This document shows, one piece after another, positions 44,713-53,836 of a stretch of DNA of 64,000 nt (within the stretch, counting starts at the first letter, position 1; the number at the start of each line of letters is the position of its first letter). Where the stretch lies: NCBI RefSeq assembly GCF_016862455.1, contig NZ_BOMZ01000103.1, positions 1 through 64,000 of the forward strand. The letters are read 5' to 3'. The DNA comes from Actinoplanes utahensis (lineage in GTDB: Bacteria; Actinomycetota; Actinomycetes; Mycobacteriales; Micromonosporaceae). The translations under genes and the position numbers were made by a program. Under the pieces are notes generated by a model. That model did not search any database. It was not told the DNA's origin and saw nothing but the letters and a program-made list of their open reading frames with translations.

Positions 44713-46653
44713 ATGCCCCTCACCAGCACCGCCAGCGGGCGCAGCACCGACACGGCCCGGACGGCCCGGCCGCCCGCGTCGTCGGCTGCGGCGCGCCCGG
44801 CTCGTGGCGCCGATCCGGACGCGAGTCGCCGGCAGGCCCGCTCGGTGGCGAAACAGCAGCAGGCTGCCGAGCGGATCGCGTCGGCCACCGCCGAGATCTC
44901 CGCGCAGAACGCCGAGGCCGCCGAGGCGTCCCGGCAGCTGTCCGAATCGATGCAGCAGATCGCGGCGGGCGCCGAGGAGGCCTCCGGCGCCACCCAGCAG
45001 AGCCTGGCCGCGATGAATCAGATCGAGGAGCGTGTCGGCCAGCAGGGACAGACCACCCGCCAGGTCGCCGACCTCAGCCAGGCGTTGCAGGCCCTGCTCA
45101 ACGAGACCCGCACCGGGATCAGCAACCTGCTGGCCAACGTGGAGAGCGCCTCGGCCCGGCAGACCACCTCGGTCGTCACCATCACCGAGCTGGAGAAACA
45201 GGCCGACGAGATCGGTGAGATCGTCAAGACGGTCGCGCACATCGCCGATCAGACGAATCTGCTGGCCCTGAACGCGGCGATCGAGGCGGCCCGGGCCCGG
45301 CAGCACGGCAAGGGCTTCGCGGTGGTCGCCGACGAGGTGCGCACCCTCGCCGAGACGAGCGAGCGCAGCGCCCGGCAGATCCGTGACCTGATCGACGAGG
45401 TGCGTACCAGCGTCACCGAGATCGCCGGTGCGGTGCAGAACTCCGCCGACGTGGCCCGGGGCGAGGTGGAGAAGGGCAAGACGATCACCTCGCAGCTGGA
45501 GACGATCCGGGCCGACATGGGCACGATCATGGCCGGCGCGGTGGAGATGGCGAAGGCCGCCGAGGAGTCGAAACGTGCCGCGGCGACCGCCAAGCAGCGG
45601 TCCGAGGAGATCGCCGCGGCGGCCGAGCAGCAGTCGGCGGCGTGCGAGGAGTCGCTGCAGACGGTGGCGCAGCAGACCCAGGCGCTGCGGCAGAGCGAGC
45701 AGGCGGCCGAAGCGCTGGCCGAGGTCTCCGAGACGTTGCGGAGCAGCACCGACATCGCCAAGAGCGCGGAGGAGGTCGCCTCCGCGGCGGAGGAGCTGTC
45801 CGCGGCGGTGGAGGAGATCAACCGGGCCGCCACCCAGATCAACGTGGCGATCAACGAGATCAACACCGGGGCGCGGACGGCGGCTGAGAAGGGCCAGCAG
45901 ACCTCCGAGCTGGTCGGCCAGATCGAGCAGGGCGCCCAGCTCTCGGCGAACCGTGGCGGGTCCGCGGTGGAACGCGCCGACGTGATCCTGGAGCTGCTGT
46001 CCACCAATAAGCAATCGGTCGACTCGATGATCAATGCGATCGGTCAGGCCGCCCGCGAGGGCGCCGACAACGTCCGCAAGGTCAGCGAGCTGGAGCAGAT
46101 CTCCCGGCGGATCGACAAGATCGTCGACGCCATCGCCAACGTGTCGATCCAGACCAACATGCTCGCGGTCAACGGGTCTGTCGAGTCGGCCCGGGCCGGC
46201 GAGTTCGGCAAGGGCTTCGCCGTGGTCTCCACCGACATCCGCAACCTGGCCCGGGACTCGGCCGACAACGCCGACCGGATCAAGGACCTGGTCAAGGCGG
46301 TGCAGGACCGGATCGTCGAGGTCCGCGCCGACCTGGAGGAGACGAGCCGGCTGTCGCTGGCCGAGGTCGAGTCGGCCAAGGCGACCACCGCCCGGCTGGA
46401 GGAGATCGAACGCGACATGCAGCAGGTCCGCGGCGGCAACGACGAGGTGCGCGAGTCGGCCCAGCAGATCGTGAGCGTGCTCGGCGAGGTCAAGATCGGC
46501 CTGGAGCAGATCGCCTCGTCGGCGAACGAGGCCGAGCAACTCGCCGCCCAGTCCTCCACCGCCGCCAAGGAGCAGGCGCAGGGCGCTGAGGAGCTCGCGG
46601 CCGCGGTCGAGGAGATCGCCGCGCTCGCCGACGAGCTGCAGAACGCCGCCTGA
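44713..46653 (+). CDS. Soluble methyl-accepting chemotaxis protein with two signalling tips
   Basis: A 646-residue all-helical receptor without membrane helices or a recognisable ligand-binding domain. The N-terminal 55 residues are disordered. Two receptor hairpin tips are present: a canonical one at about 177-210 (ADQTNLLALNAAIEAARA, then GKGFAVVADEVRTLAE) and a second, diverged one at about 476-510 (SIQTNMLAVNGSVESARAGE, then GKGFAVVSTDIRNLA). Long coiled coils flank each. It should control the CheA encoded downstream, possibly forming a double-headed cytoplasmic array. ATG 44713 has GGGAG eight bases upstream. It is the first gene of the chemotaxis operon, 24 bp before the CheW gene. Confidence 0.85.
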   Translation: MPLTSTASGRSTDTARTARPPASSAAARPARGADPDASRRQARSVAKQQQAAERIASATAEISAQNAEAAEASRQLSESMQQIAAGAEEASGATQQSLAAMNQIEERVGQQGQTTRQVADLSQALQALLNETRTGISNLLANVESASARQTTSVVTITELEKQADEIGEIVKTVAHIADQTNLLALNAAIEAARARQHGKGFAVVADEVRTLAETSERSARQIRDLIDEVRTSVTEIAGAVQNSADVARGEVEKGKTITSQLETIRADMGTIMAGAVEMAKAAEESKRAAATAKQRSEEIAAAAEQQSAACEESLQTVAQQTQALRQSEQAAEALAEVSETLRSSTDIAKSAEEVASAAEELSAAVEEINRAATQINVAINEINTGARTAAEKGQQTSELVGQIEQGAQLSANRGGSAVERADVILELLSTNKQSVDSMINAIGQAAREGADNVRKVSELEQISRRIDKIVDAIANVSIQTNMLAVNGSVESARAGEFGKGFAVVSTDIRNLARDSADNADRIKDLVKAVQDRIVEVRADLEETSRLSLAEVESAKATTARLEEIERDMQQVRGGNDEVRESAQQIVSVLGEVKIGLEQIASSANEAEQLAAQSSTAAKEQAQGAEELAAAVEEIAALADELQNAA

Positions 46654-46677
46654 CCGGCGAGAAGGGGAGGACACCCG

Positions 46678-48234
46678 ATGGACGCCGACGAGGAACTCGC
46701 CGACGAGTTCGACGAGAACAGCGACTACGTCACCTTCGACATGGCGGGGGAGCGGTACGCCTTCCCGATGCGCCGCGTGCAGGAGATCATCCGGATGCCC
46801 GCGGTGGTCAAGGTGCCGCTCGGCCCACCGTCCCTGGAGGGACTGGCCAACCTGCGTGGCCGGGTGCTGCCGATCGTGAGCCTGCGGGGCTGCTGCGCGA
46901 TGGACCGGACCGGGCACGACGAGACCACGCGGGTGATCGTGGTGGACGGCGGAGTGCCGCTCGGTTTCGTGGTCGACCGGGTGTCCAGCGTGATCAGCAT
47001 CGACCCGCAGCAGGTCGAGCCGGCCGACTCGGTGCAGGCGACGGTCCGCTCGGACGTGCTGGTCGGTGTGATCAAGTCCGGTGGCGGCGAGATGACCACC
47101 GTGCTGGACGTGGACCAGCTGATCGGCAGTCAGTTCTCCCGGCTCTCGGAGAAGCGTTCCGGGCGTGACGCCGCCGCGGCGGCCCGGGTCTCCGCCGAGT
47201 CGGACGCCGACGCCGAGCTCGACGACACCCTCGAGCTGGTCAGCTTCGCGGTCGAGGGCCAGGAGTACGCGCTCCCGATCGACCAGGTGCAGGAGATCGT
47301 CCAGGCGCCGGAGTCGGTGAGCCATGTGCCGAACGCCGGCAGCCGCGTCCTCGGCGTCATCGACCTGCGGGGCCGGCTGCTGCCCGTCGTGAGCATGCGC
47401 CACGTGTTCGGGCTGCCGGTGACGCCGCTCGAGCCGCAGAACCGGATCGTCGTGGTCTCCATCGACGGCGGTGTGGTGGGCGTGGTGATGGACACCGTGC
47501 GCGAGGTGCTGCGGGTGCCGCATCAGCTGGTCGCCCCGCTGCCGACCGTGGTGACCGGCGACGGGCGCAGCACCGAGGTGGAGTCGGTGTGCCGGCTCGA
47601 GGACGGCAAACGCCTCGTCTCGGTGCTGAGCGTGAACCGGATGTTCGACTCGCCGGAGGTACGCAACGAGATCGCCGAATACCGGCGGGAGGACGAGGTC
47701 GAGATGGCCGACGGACCGGGTGGCCTGGCTGACGACGGCCGGGGCGACGAGGAGCTGTTCGTGGTGTTCCGCCTCGACGACGAGGAGTACGCCGTCGACG
47801 TCGACGCGGTGCAGGAGATCATCCGGGTGCCGGAGGCGCTGATCCGGGTGCCGAAGTCGTTCGACTTCGTGGAGGGCCTGGTCAACCTGCGCGGCACGGT
47901 GCTGCCGGTGGTGGACCTGCGGACCCGGCTCGGGCTGGGCCGCTCCGAGCGCGACGAACGCCAGCGGATCGTGGTGCTGATCATCGGCGGGGTCCGGACC
48001 GGGTTCATCGTCGACTCGGTCGCCGAGGTGGCCCGGGTCGGCCGCAACGTCCTCGAACCGGCGCCGGAGCTGTCGGCCGAGCAGGCCCGGGTGGTGTCCC
48101 GGGTGGCCAACCTGCCCGAGCAGCAGCGGATGCTCCTGCTCGTCCAGGTGGACCAACTGCTCGCCGCCGACCAGGCGGGCCAGGCCGCAGAACTGTGCGA
48201 GAACCTCGTCGAAGAGGCACTCGCCGCCGTCTGA
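46678..48234 (+). CDS. cheW: Triple-domain CheW coupling protein
   Basis: A 518-residue protein made of three CheW/SH3-like domains in tandem (about 15-155, 182-325 and 355-505). Each starts with a recognisable block, respectively YVTFDMAGERYAFPMRRVQE, LVSFAVEGQEYALPIDQVQE and FVVFRLDDEEYAVDVDAVQE. CheW couples receptors to CheA. Three linked domains could bridge receptors and kinase with higher avidity or help build CheA-poor rings. Linkers are acidic. The first domain has an unusual RGCCAM in place of the common RxxF/L segment. Confidence 0.92.
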   Translation: MDADEELADEFDENSDYVTFDMAGERYAFPMRRVQEIIRMPAVVKVPLGPPSLEGLANLRGRVLPIVSLRGCCAMDRTGHDETTRVIVVDGGVPLGFVVDRVSSVISIDPQQVEPADSVQATVRSDVLVGVIKSGGGEMTTVLDVDQLIGSQFSRLSEKRSGRDAAAAARVSAESDADAELDDTLELVSFAVEGQEYALPIDQVQEIVQAPESVSHVPNAGSRVLGVIDLRGRLLPVVSMRHVFGLPVTPLEPQNRIVVVSIDGGVVGVVMDTVREVLRVPHQLVAPLPTVVTGDGRSTEVESVCRLEDGKRLVSVLSVNRMFDSPEVRNEIAEYRREDEVEMADGPGGLADDGRGDEELFVVFRLDDEEYAVDVDAVQEIIRVPEALIRVPKSFDFVEGLVNLRGTVLPVVDLRTRLGLGRSERDERQRIVVLIIGGVRTGFIVDSVAEVARVGRNVLEPAPELSAEQARVVSRVANLPEQQRMLLLVQVDQLLAADQAGQAAELCENLVEEALAAV

Positions 48235-48246
48235 TCGGAGTTCCCG

Positions 48247-49314
48247 ATGCCCCCCACCTCCGTTCTGGTAGTCGACGACTCGGCGCTGATGCGGCGTGCG
48301 CTCAAGGGGATCCTGGCCGAGGCCGGGGACTTCGAGGTGCACACCGCCCGCAACGGCGTGGACGCGCTCGAGCAGCTCGGCCGGATCCAGCCGGACGTGG
48401 TGACCCTGGACATCAACATGCCGGAGATGGACGGCCTCACCTGCCTTTCGAAGATCATGGAGGAGCACCCCGTACCGGTGGTGATGGTGTCCTCGCTGAC
48501 CGAGCACAACGCCCTGGTCACCCTCGAGGCGCTGGAGCTCGGCGCGGTCGATTACGTGCCGAAGCCGGGGGGCACCGTGTCGCTGAACATCGACGACGTG
48601 GCGACCGAGCTGGTCGGCAAGGTCCGCAGCGCCGCCAAGTCCCGGGTCAAGCGGGCCGGCGGGCTCAGCGCACGGCTCCGCGCCCAGACCCAGCGGGCCG
48701 CCGTCGCACCGCCGGGCCGGCGGCAGCTGAGCCCGGTCGGCTCGGTGGACCTGCTCCTGATCGGATCGTCCACCGGCGGACCAGCGCTCCTCTCCGACCT
48801 GCTGCCCGAGCTGCCCGCCACGCTCGGCGCGCCGGTGGTGGTGGCCCAGCACATCCCGGCGTCGTTCACCGCGGCCCTGGCGCGCCGCCTCGACGAGATC
48901 TGCCCCCTCCGGGTGCACGAGGTCGACAGGATCATGAATGTGCAGCGGGGGAACATCTACATCGGGCGGGGGAACGCCGACGTCGTGGTCGCTCGGCGTA
49001 CCGATGGCCTGATCGTCAAGACCGTGCCGGCCGCCGCCGAATACCGCTGGCACCCGAGCGTGGACCGGCTGGTCGCCTCCGCCCGGCGCTACATCGACCC
49101 GCAACGGCTGGTCTGCGCCCTGCTCACCGGCATGGGCGACGACGGCGCCACCGAGATGGCGGCGGTCAAGGAGGGCGGCGGCCGGACCATCGCCGAATCC
49201 GAGGAGACCGCCGTGGTGTGGGGCATGCCGGGAGAGCTGGCCCGCCGGGGCGGTGCCACCGAGGTACTGCCCGCGTACGAGATCGCGAGCCGGCTGGCCG
49301 ACTGGGTCCGCTGA
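48247..49314 (+). CDS. cheB: Receptor methylesterase CheB
   Basis: A 355-residue response regulator/methylesterase that demethylates and deamidates receptor glutamates when phosphorylated by CheA. The receiver domain has phosphoacceptor D55 (VTLDINMPEMDG) and acidic pair D10-D11. The esterase has the serine of LIGSSTGGPALL, the histidine of AQHIPASFT and the aspartate of MGDDGATEM. It starts 12 bp after cheW and pairs with CheR for adaptation. Confidence 0.94.
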   Translation: MPPTSVLVVDDSALMRRALKGILAEAGDFEVHTARNGVDALEQLGRIQPDVVTLDINMPEMDGLTCLSKIMEEHPVPVVMVSSLTEHNALVTLEALELGAVDYVPKPGGTVSLNIDDVATELVGKVRSAAKSRVKRAGGLSARLRAQTQRAAVAPPGRRQLSPVGSVDLLLIGSSTGGPALLSDLLPELPATLGAPVVVAQHIPASFTAALARRLDEICPLRVHEVDRIMNVQRGNIYIGRGNADVVVARRTDGLIVKTVPAAAEYRWHPSVDRLVASARRYIDPQRLVCALLTGMGDDGATEMAAVKEGGGRTIAESEETAVVWGMPGELARRGGATEVLPAYEIASRLADWVR

Positions 49315-49344
49315 CCACCCTGCGCAAGGAAGAGGTTGAGCACC

Positions 49345-49968
49345 ATGGGACTCGTCCGCAAGCAGGCCCCGCAGCAGCCGGAGGAGGCGCTGCCGGACAG
49401 GCCGCCGGTGGAGACGCTTCTGGCCCAGCTGGACGATCCGGACCCCGACTGCCGGCGGGAGGCGGCGCTGGGCCTGGCCGACATCACCACAGCGGTGCCG
49501 GACCTGCTCGCCCGGGTCGGCACCGAGGATGATCCGCGGGTCCTGGAGTCGATGCTGACCACGCTCGCAGCGCACGACACCGAAGACGTCGCCGGCGGCC
49601 TGGCGGTGCATCTGACCAGCGACGAGGCGGGCCTGCGCACCGCAGTCGCCGCCGCGCTCGCCACCATGCCCCGCTCGGTGCCGGCGCTGCTGCCGAATCT
49701 GCTGGCCGCCCCCGACCACGACGTCCGGGTGATGACCGCGATGATCCTGGCCGACCTGCAACATCCCGAGGCCCACGACTGGCTGGTCCGGATGATCTGC
49801 CAGGACCCGCACCCCAACGTGGTCACCGGGGCCATCGACGCGCTGCTGCCGTCGGCGACCGAGGATGACGCCGATCTGCTGCGCGACGCGATGGCGCGGT
49901 TCCCCGACGACCCGTTCCTGCGGTTCACGGTGAACTCGGCGCTTCCCCGGCTGACCGGGACGGCGTGA
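49345..49968 (+). CDS. HEAT-repeat protein of the chemotaxis operon
   Basis: A 207-residue protein composed of HEAT-like helical repeats (for example REAALGLADITTAVPDLLAR and VRVMTAMILADLQHPEAHD). Such proteins are scaffolds; its place between cheB and cheR suggests binding to one of the adaptation enzymes or to the receptor. ATG 49345 or TTG 49336 may be the start; AGAGG fits ATG 49345. Its stop overlaps the cheR start. Confidence 0.8.
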   Translation: MGLVRKQAPQQPEEALPDRPPVETLLAQLDDPDPDCRREAALGLADITTAVPDLLARVGTEDDPRVLESMLTTLAAHDTEDVAGGLAVHLTSDEAGLRTAVAAALATMPRSVPALLPNLLAAPDHDVRVMTAMILADLQHPEAHDWLVRMICQDPHPNVVTGAIDALLPSATEDDADLLRDAMARFPDDPFLRFTVNSALPRLTGTA

Positions 49969-50834
49969 TGGCGAGCACCACCCCGGTCGCGCTCTCGGAC
50001 GCCGACTTCACCCGGTTCTGTGAGTACTTCTACAAGCGCACCGGCATCCACTTCACCGCGGGGAAGCGGTACTTCGTCGACAAGCGGATCGACACCTGCA
50101 TCCGCAACTCCGGGTACGACACGTTCGCGAGCTGGTTCGCCGCCCTGCGGATGTCCGACTCCGGCGGCATGCTGCAGGACCTGATCAACCAGCTCACCGT
50201 CAACGAGACGTACTTCCTGCGCGAGGACTACCAGTTCGACGCCATGCTCAGCACGGTGCTGCCGAACGTGCTGGCGGCCCGCGGCGGGGTGAACCGGATC
50301 GTCGGCCCGGTGAAGATCCTCTCGCTGCCCTGCTCCACCGGCGAGGAGCCGTACTCGATCGCACTCCGCCTCCTGGAGGAGTGGGACCAGATCGACCACG
50401 TGGACGTCGAGATCCACGGCGCCGACATCGACAGCGACGTCCTCGCCAAGGCGGCCCACGCCAGCTACGGGGAGCGGTCCGTGCAGCGGGTGCCGAAAGC
50501 CTGGATGAACAAGTACTTCGTCGCGGTCGGGGCCGGCCGCTACCAGGTCGACGAGGGCATCCGCAGCGCCGTGACCCTGCACAAGGTGAACATCTGCGAC
50601 ACCCCGTCGATGCGGTCGTTCCGCGACTTCGACGTGATCTTCTGTCGCAACGTCCTGATCTACTTCGACGAGCTGTCCAGCCGCCGGGCCGCCGAGAACC
50701 TGTACGCCGCCCTGCGTCCCGGCGGCTACCTCTTCCTCGGCCACTCGGAGTCGATGAGCCGCATCTCGCCGATCTTCACGCCGAGCCGCCTGCCGGAGGG
50801 CCTCGTCTACCAGCGACCGACCGGAGCCAAGTGA
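49968..50834 (+). CDS. cheR: Receptor methyltransferase CheR
   Basis: Methylates receptor glutamates with S-adenosylmethionine. The N-terminal helical domain (FTRFCEYFYKRTGIHF) and the SAM-binding motif LPCSTGEEPYSIALRL are clear, followed by the acidic FDVIFCRNVLIYFD. It is about 288 residues long. The start is ATG 49968 (TGATG overlap with the HEAT gene) or GTG 49965. The stop overlaps the next response regulator in the same way. Confidence 0.93.
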   Translation: MASTTPVALSDADFTRFCEYFYKRTGIHFTAGKRYFVDKRIDTCIRNSGYDTFASWFAALRMSDSGGMLQDLINQLTVNETYFLREDYQFDAMLSTVLPNVLAARGGVNRIVGPVKILSLPCSTGEEPYSIALRLLEEWDQIDHVDVEIHGADIDSDVLAKAAHASYGERSVQRVPKAWMNKYFVAVGAGRYQVDEGIRSAVTLHKVNICDTPSMRSFRDFDVIFCRNVLIYFDELSSRRAAENLYAALRPGGYLFLGHSESMSRISPIFTPSRLPEGLVYQRPTGAK

Positions 50835-51235
50835 TGACCTCGGATACCGCGACCAGAGCCCGGGTGCTCGTCGTCGACGACGCCGCCACGGTGCGGCTCT
50901 ACCACAACAGTCTGCTCAGCGAGGCCGGGTTCGAGGTGAGCGAGGCGGCCAACGGCCTGGAGGCGGTCGAGGCGTCGCTCAGCGCCGAGTTCGATCTGTA
51001 CGTGGTGGACGTGAACATGCCGAAGATGAACGGCTACACCTGCGTCGAGACACTGCGCTCGGAGACGGTAGGCACCGCCGCGCCGGTCGTGATGATCAGC
51101 ACCGAGGACCGGCCCGGCGACGCCGACCGGGCGTACCAGGCGGGCGCGAACCTCTACCTGGTCAAACCGGTCGCCGGGGACCGGCTGGTCCGGGTGGCGA
51201 CGATGCTGACCGCGGGAAGGGAAGAGGCGGCATGA
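50834..51235 (+). CDS. CheY-like single-domain response regulator
   Basis: A 133-residue receiver domain with acidic pair D15-D16, phosphoacceptor D59 (VVDVNMPKMNG), the switch Ser/Thr in VVMISTED and the conserved lysine in LYLVKPV. There is no output domain, so it acts by protein-protein contact or as a phosphate sink. It overlaps cheR (TGATG) and cheA (ATGA), so it is made together with the kinase. The operon has a second CheY. Confidence 0.9.
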   Translation: MTSDTATRARVLVVDDAATVRLYHNSLLSEAGFEVSEAANGLEAVEASLSAEFDLYVVDVNMPKMNGYTCVETLRSETVGTAAPVVMISTEDRPGDADRAYQAGANLYLVKPVAGDRLVRVATMLTAGREEAA

Positions 51236-53580
51236 ATCCGCTGTTGTCCCAGTTCCTCGCCGAGGCCAACGACCTGCTCGCCTCGGTCGACGAGGGCCTG
51301 CTCCAACTGGAGCGGGTGCCCGGCGACCCGGAGCTGGTCAACGAGGTGTTCCGGGCCGCGCACACCTTCAAGGGCTCGTCCGGCCTGTTCGACTTCCCGG
51401 AGCTGACCCGGCTCACCCACGCCGCCGAAGACCTGCTGGACCAGGTACGCGGCGGCCGCCTGGCACTCGACTCCGGCATGACCGACGACCTGCTGGCCGC
51501 GTTCGACCTGATCCGCGGCTGGCTCGCCCACGTCACCGCGCACGAACGGCTCCCGGCCAGCGCCGGCAACGACGCGGCCGGCCTGATCACCCGCCTGCGC
51601 GCCCCGCTCGGCGGCGAGGAGGCCGGCCCGACCTCCGCGTCGGCCGGCCCGGCCCGGGTGATCAGCGCGGCGCCGCAGTGGCTGGCCTGGTTCGACGCCG
51701 AGTGGCTGACCGAGACCGCCGGCTGGCTGGCCACCACCGCGTCCACGCTGCGGTTCGTCTGGTACACCCCGGACACCGACTGCTTCTTCCGCGCCGAGGA
51801 CCCGCTGCACCTGATCCGCCAGGTGCCCGCCCTGGACAAGCTCAACGTGGTGCAGCCGCAGACCTGGCCGACCCCGGAGGAGTACGACGAGTACGCCTGC
51901 CTGCTCTCCTTCGCGGTCGCCACCAGGGCCGCCGTCGGCGAGCTGGAGTACCTCTTCCGCTACGTGCCCGACCAGATCGAGATCGTCGAGCTCGACGCGG
52001 ACGCGATCACCCGGCACCTCAGCGGTGAGCCGCCGCTGCACGTCGAGGAGCCGGTCACCGCCGCCTTCGTCCCGATGATCGACTCGGAGCTGGCCGCCGA
52101 CGCCCGGGCCGTGCTGCACGCCGCCCACCGCGCGCTCACCATGGAGGGCGTCGTCACCGAGGGCACCCGGCTGCGGTCGGTCCGGCACGCGGTCACCGCC
52201 GCCGCCGGAGCGCTGGGAGTGCCGGTCGCCCTGGCCGAGGCCGGCCCGGCCGAGCTGATCGAGGCCGTGGTGCGGCTGGCCGGCGAGGCCGCGCCGGCCC
52301 CGGTCCCCGCCGCGGTGGCGGTCGAGCCGGTCGAACGGCGCGAGGAACGCGCCGACGAGAGACGGGCCGACGACCCGGGCGGCCAGGTCGGCACCCGCGT
52401 CCTCAAGGTCGACCAGGAGAAGGTGGACCGGCTGATGGAGCTGGTCGGCGAACTGAACGTGGCCAAGAACGGCCTCACCTTCCTCGCCGACGCGGCCGAG
52501 GAGGAGTTCGGCAGCCGGGTCCTCAGCCGCCGGATCAAGGACCAGTACGCCGGCCTGCACCGGATCGCCGAAGAGCTCCAGGCCGCCGTGATGGACGTCC
52601 GGATGCTGCCGCTGTCGGTGGCCTTCGGCCGGTTCCCGCGGCTCGTCCGCGACCTCAGCCGCCGGCTCGGCAAGACCATCGAACTGGTCACCGAGGGCGA
52701 GGACACGATGGCCGACAAGGACGTCATCGAGGCGCTCGGCGACCCGCTGGTCCACCTGGTCCGCAACAGCCTCGACCACGGCATCGAACCGTCCGACGAA
52801 CGGGTCGCCGCGGGCAAGGCGCCGGCTGCCCGGCTCACCCTCGCGGCGGTCGCCGACGGCGACGCGGTCATCGTCGAGGTGTCCGACGACGGGCGGGGCG
52901 TCGACCCGGAGCGGGTCAAGCGCAAGGCGTACGAGAAAGGCCTGATCTCCGAAGAAGAGCTGGAGACGCTGAGCGACAGCGAAGCGGTCGACCTGGTGTT
53001 CCGCCCGGGTTTCTCCACCGCCGACCAGGTTTCCGATCTCTCCGGGCGGGGAGTCGGCATGGACGCCGTCCGGGCCAGCGTGGAGAAGCTCGGCGGCGCC
53101 GTGACGATGAAGTCGAAGTTCGGGCAGGGTACGTACACCCGGCTGCGGTTGCCGCTGTCCATGGCGGTCACCCAGGTGATGGTGGTGAGCGTCTCCGGGC
53201 AGCGGTTCGGCATCCCCGTCGACCTGGTCGTCGAGACGGTCCGGGTGCCCGTCGCCGAGATGGGCCGGGTGCTGCACCAGGACGTGGTGATGATGCGCGG
53301 CGAAGTGGTCCCGGTGATCGACCTCGCCCGGGTCCTCGACATGCCGTGGGCCCCCGGCGAGGGCGAGGACCGGCGCATCCTCGTGGTGAGCGTCAACGGC
53401 CAGCGGATCGGCCTGCTCGTCGAGGCGTTCCACCGGGAGGTCGACGTGATCCTCAAGCCGATGGAGGGCCTGCTCGCGTACGCCGACGAGTTCTCCGGAA
53501 CCGCCCTGCTCGGCGACGGTCTGGTCCTGCTGGTGCTCAACATGAAGGAGGTGCTCGGTCTTGCCGCTCGAGTTGCATGA
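51232..53580 (+). CDS. cheA: Chemotaxis histidine kinase CheA
   Basis: A 782-residue kinase. The HPt domain carries phosphorylated H44 (AAHTFKGSSGLF). A central region of about 250 residues (145-390), including a conserved TPDTDCFFRAEDPLHLIRQV stretch, stands where P2 is expected. The dimerisation helices (VDRLMELVGELNVAKN) are followed by the ATPase domain with N box (VRNSLDHGIE), G1 (DDGRGVD) and G2 (GRGVGMD), and a CheW-like P5 domain. It phosphorylates CheY and CheB. It overlaps the upstream response regulator, and the next gene begins inside its last 20 bases. Confidence 0.95.
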   Translation: MNPLLSQFLAEANDLLASVDEGLLQLERVPGDPELVNEVFRAAHTFKGSSGLFDFPELTRLTHAAEDLLDQVRGGRLALDSGMTDDLLAAFDLIRGWLAHVTAHERLPASAGNDAAGLITRLRAPLGGEEAGPTSASAGPARVISAAPQWLAWFDAEWLTETAGWLATTASTLRFVWYTPDTDCFFRAEDPLHLIRQVPALDKLNVVQPQTWPTPEEYDEYACLLSFAVATRAAVGELEYLFRYVPDQIEIVELDADAITRHLSGEPPLHVEEPVTAAFVPMIDSELAADARAVLHAAHRALTMEGVVTEGTRLRSVRHAVTAAAGALGVPVALAEAGPAELIEAVVRLAGEAAPAPVPAAVAVEPVERREERADERRADDPGGQVGTRVLKVDQEKVDRLMELVGELNVAKNGLTFLADAAEEEFGSRVLSRRIKDQYAGLHRIAEELQAAVMDVRMLPLSVAFGRFPRLVRDLSRRLGKTIELVTEGEDTMADKDVIEALGDPLVHLVRNSLDHGIEPSDERVAAGKAPAARLTLAAVADGDAVIVEVSDDGRGVDPERVKRKAYEKGLISEEELETLSDSEAVDLVFRPGFSTADQVSDLSGRGVGMDAVRASVEKLGGAVTMKSKFGQGTYTRLRLPLSMAVTQVMVVSVSGQRFGIPVDLVVETVRVPVAEMGRVLHQDVVMMRGEVVPVIDLARVLDMPWAPGEGEDRRILVVSVNGQRIGLLVEAFHREVDVILKPMEGLLAYADEFSGTALLGDGLVLLVLNMKEVLGLAARVA

Positions 53581-53836
53581 GGAGACCGCCAACCTGATCG
53601 GGGTGGTCACCGTCGACGAGGTGGAGCAACTGACCGGCTGGCTGCGCACGGCCAAGCGGCCCAAGGTCGGCCTGCGACGGTGCAACCATCTGCATACCGG
53701 CGCGCTCCAGGCCCTGCTTCTTTTCCGTCCGAAGATTTCTTCAGCACCGAGTGACGCCTTCCTGGCGACGCAGGTGCTGCCACTACTCGGAGTGAGTGGT
53801 GGCCCAGCCAACAAGCAGGGAAGCGATCCTCCATGA
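53561..53836 (+). CDS. Small STAS-like protein of the chemotaxis operon
   Basis: A 91-residue protein overlapping the end of cheA by 20 bases and the following cheY by four. TTG 53561 follows AAGGAGG with good spacing. The pattern VGLRRCNHLHTGALQALLLF resembles the STAS core strand-helix (D-x-S-S-G-L-Q-A-L), with Thr in the place of the regulatory serine. A STAS-like role in receptor or kinase scaffolding is an inference; I have no stronger assignment. Confidence 0.65.
   Translation: MPLELHEETANLIGVVTVDEVEQLTGWLRTAKRPKVGLRRCNHLHTGALQALLLFRPKISSAPSDAFLATQVLPLLGVSGGPANKQGSDPP

Noticed and set aside
44539..49812. A 1757-codon open frame on the minus strand across the chemotaxis genes, and similar long antisense frames at 11765-14845, 25356-28847, 30996-33914 and 38758-41679
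   Set aside because: They are mirror frames of well-supported genes in very GC-rich DNA. Their translations are dominated by Arg, Gly, Val, Leu, His and Asp repeats and show no domain or ribosome-binding site.
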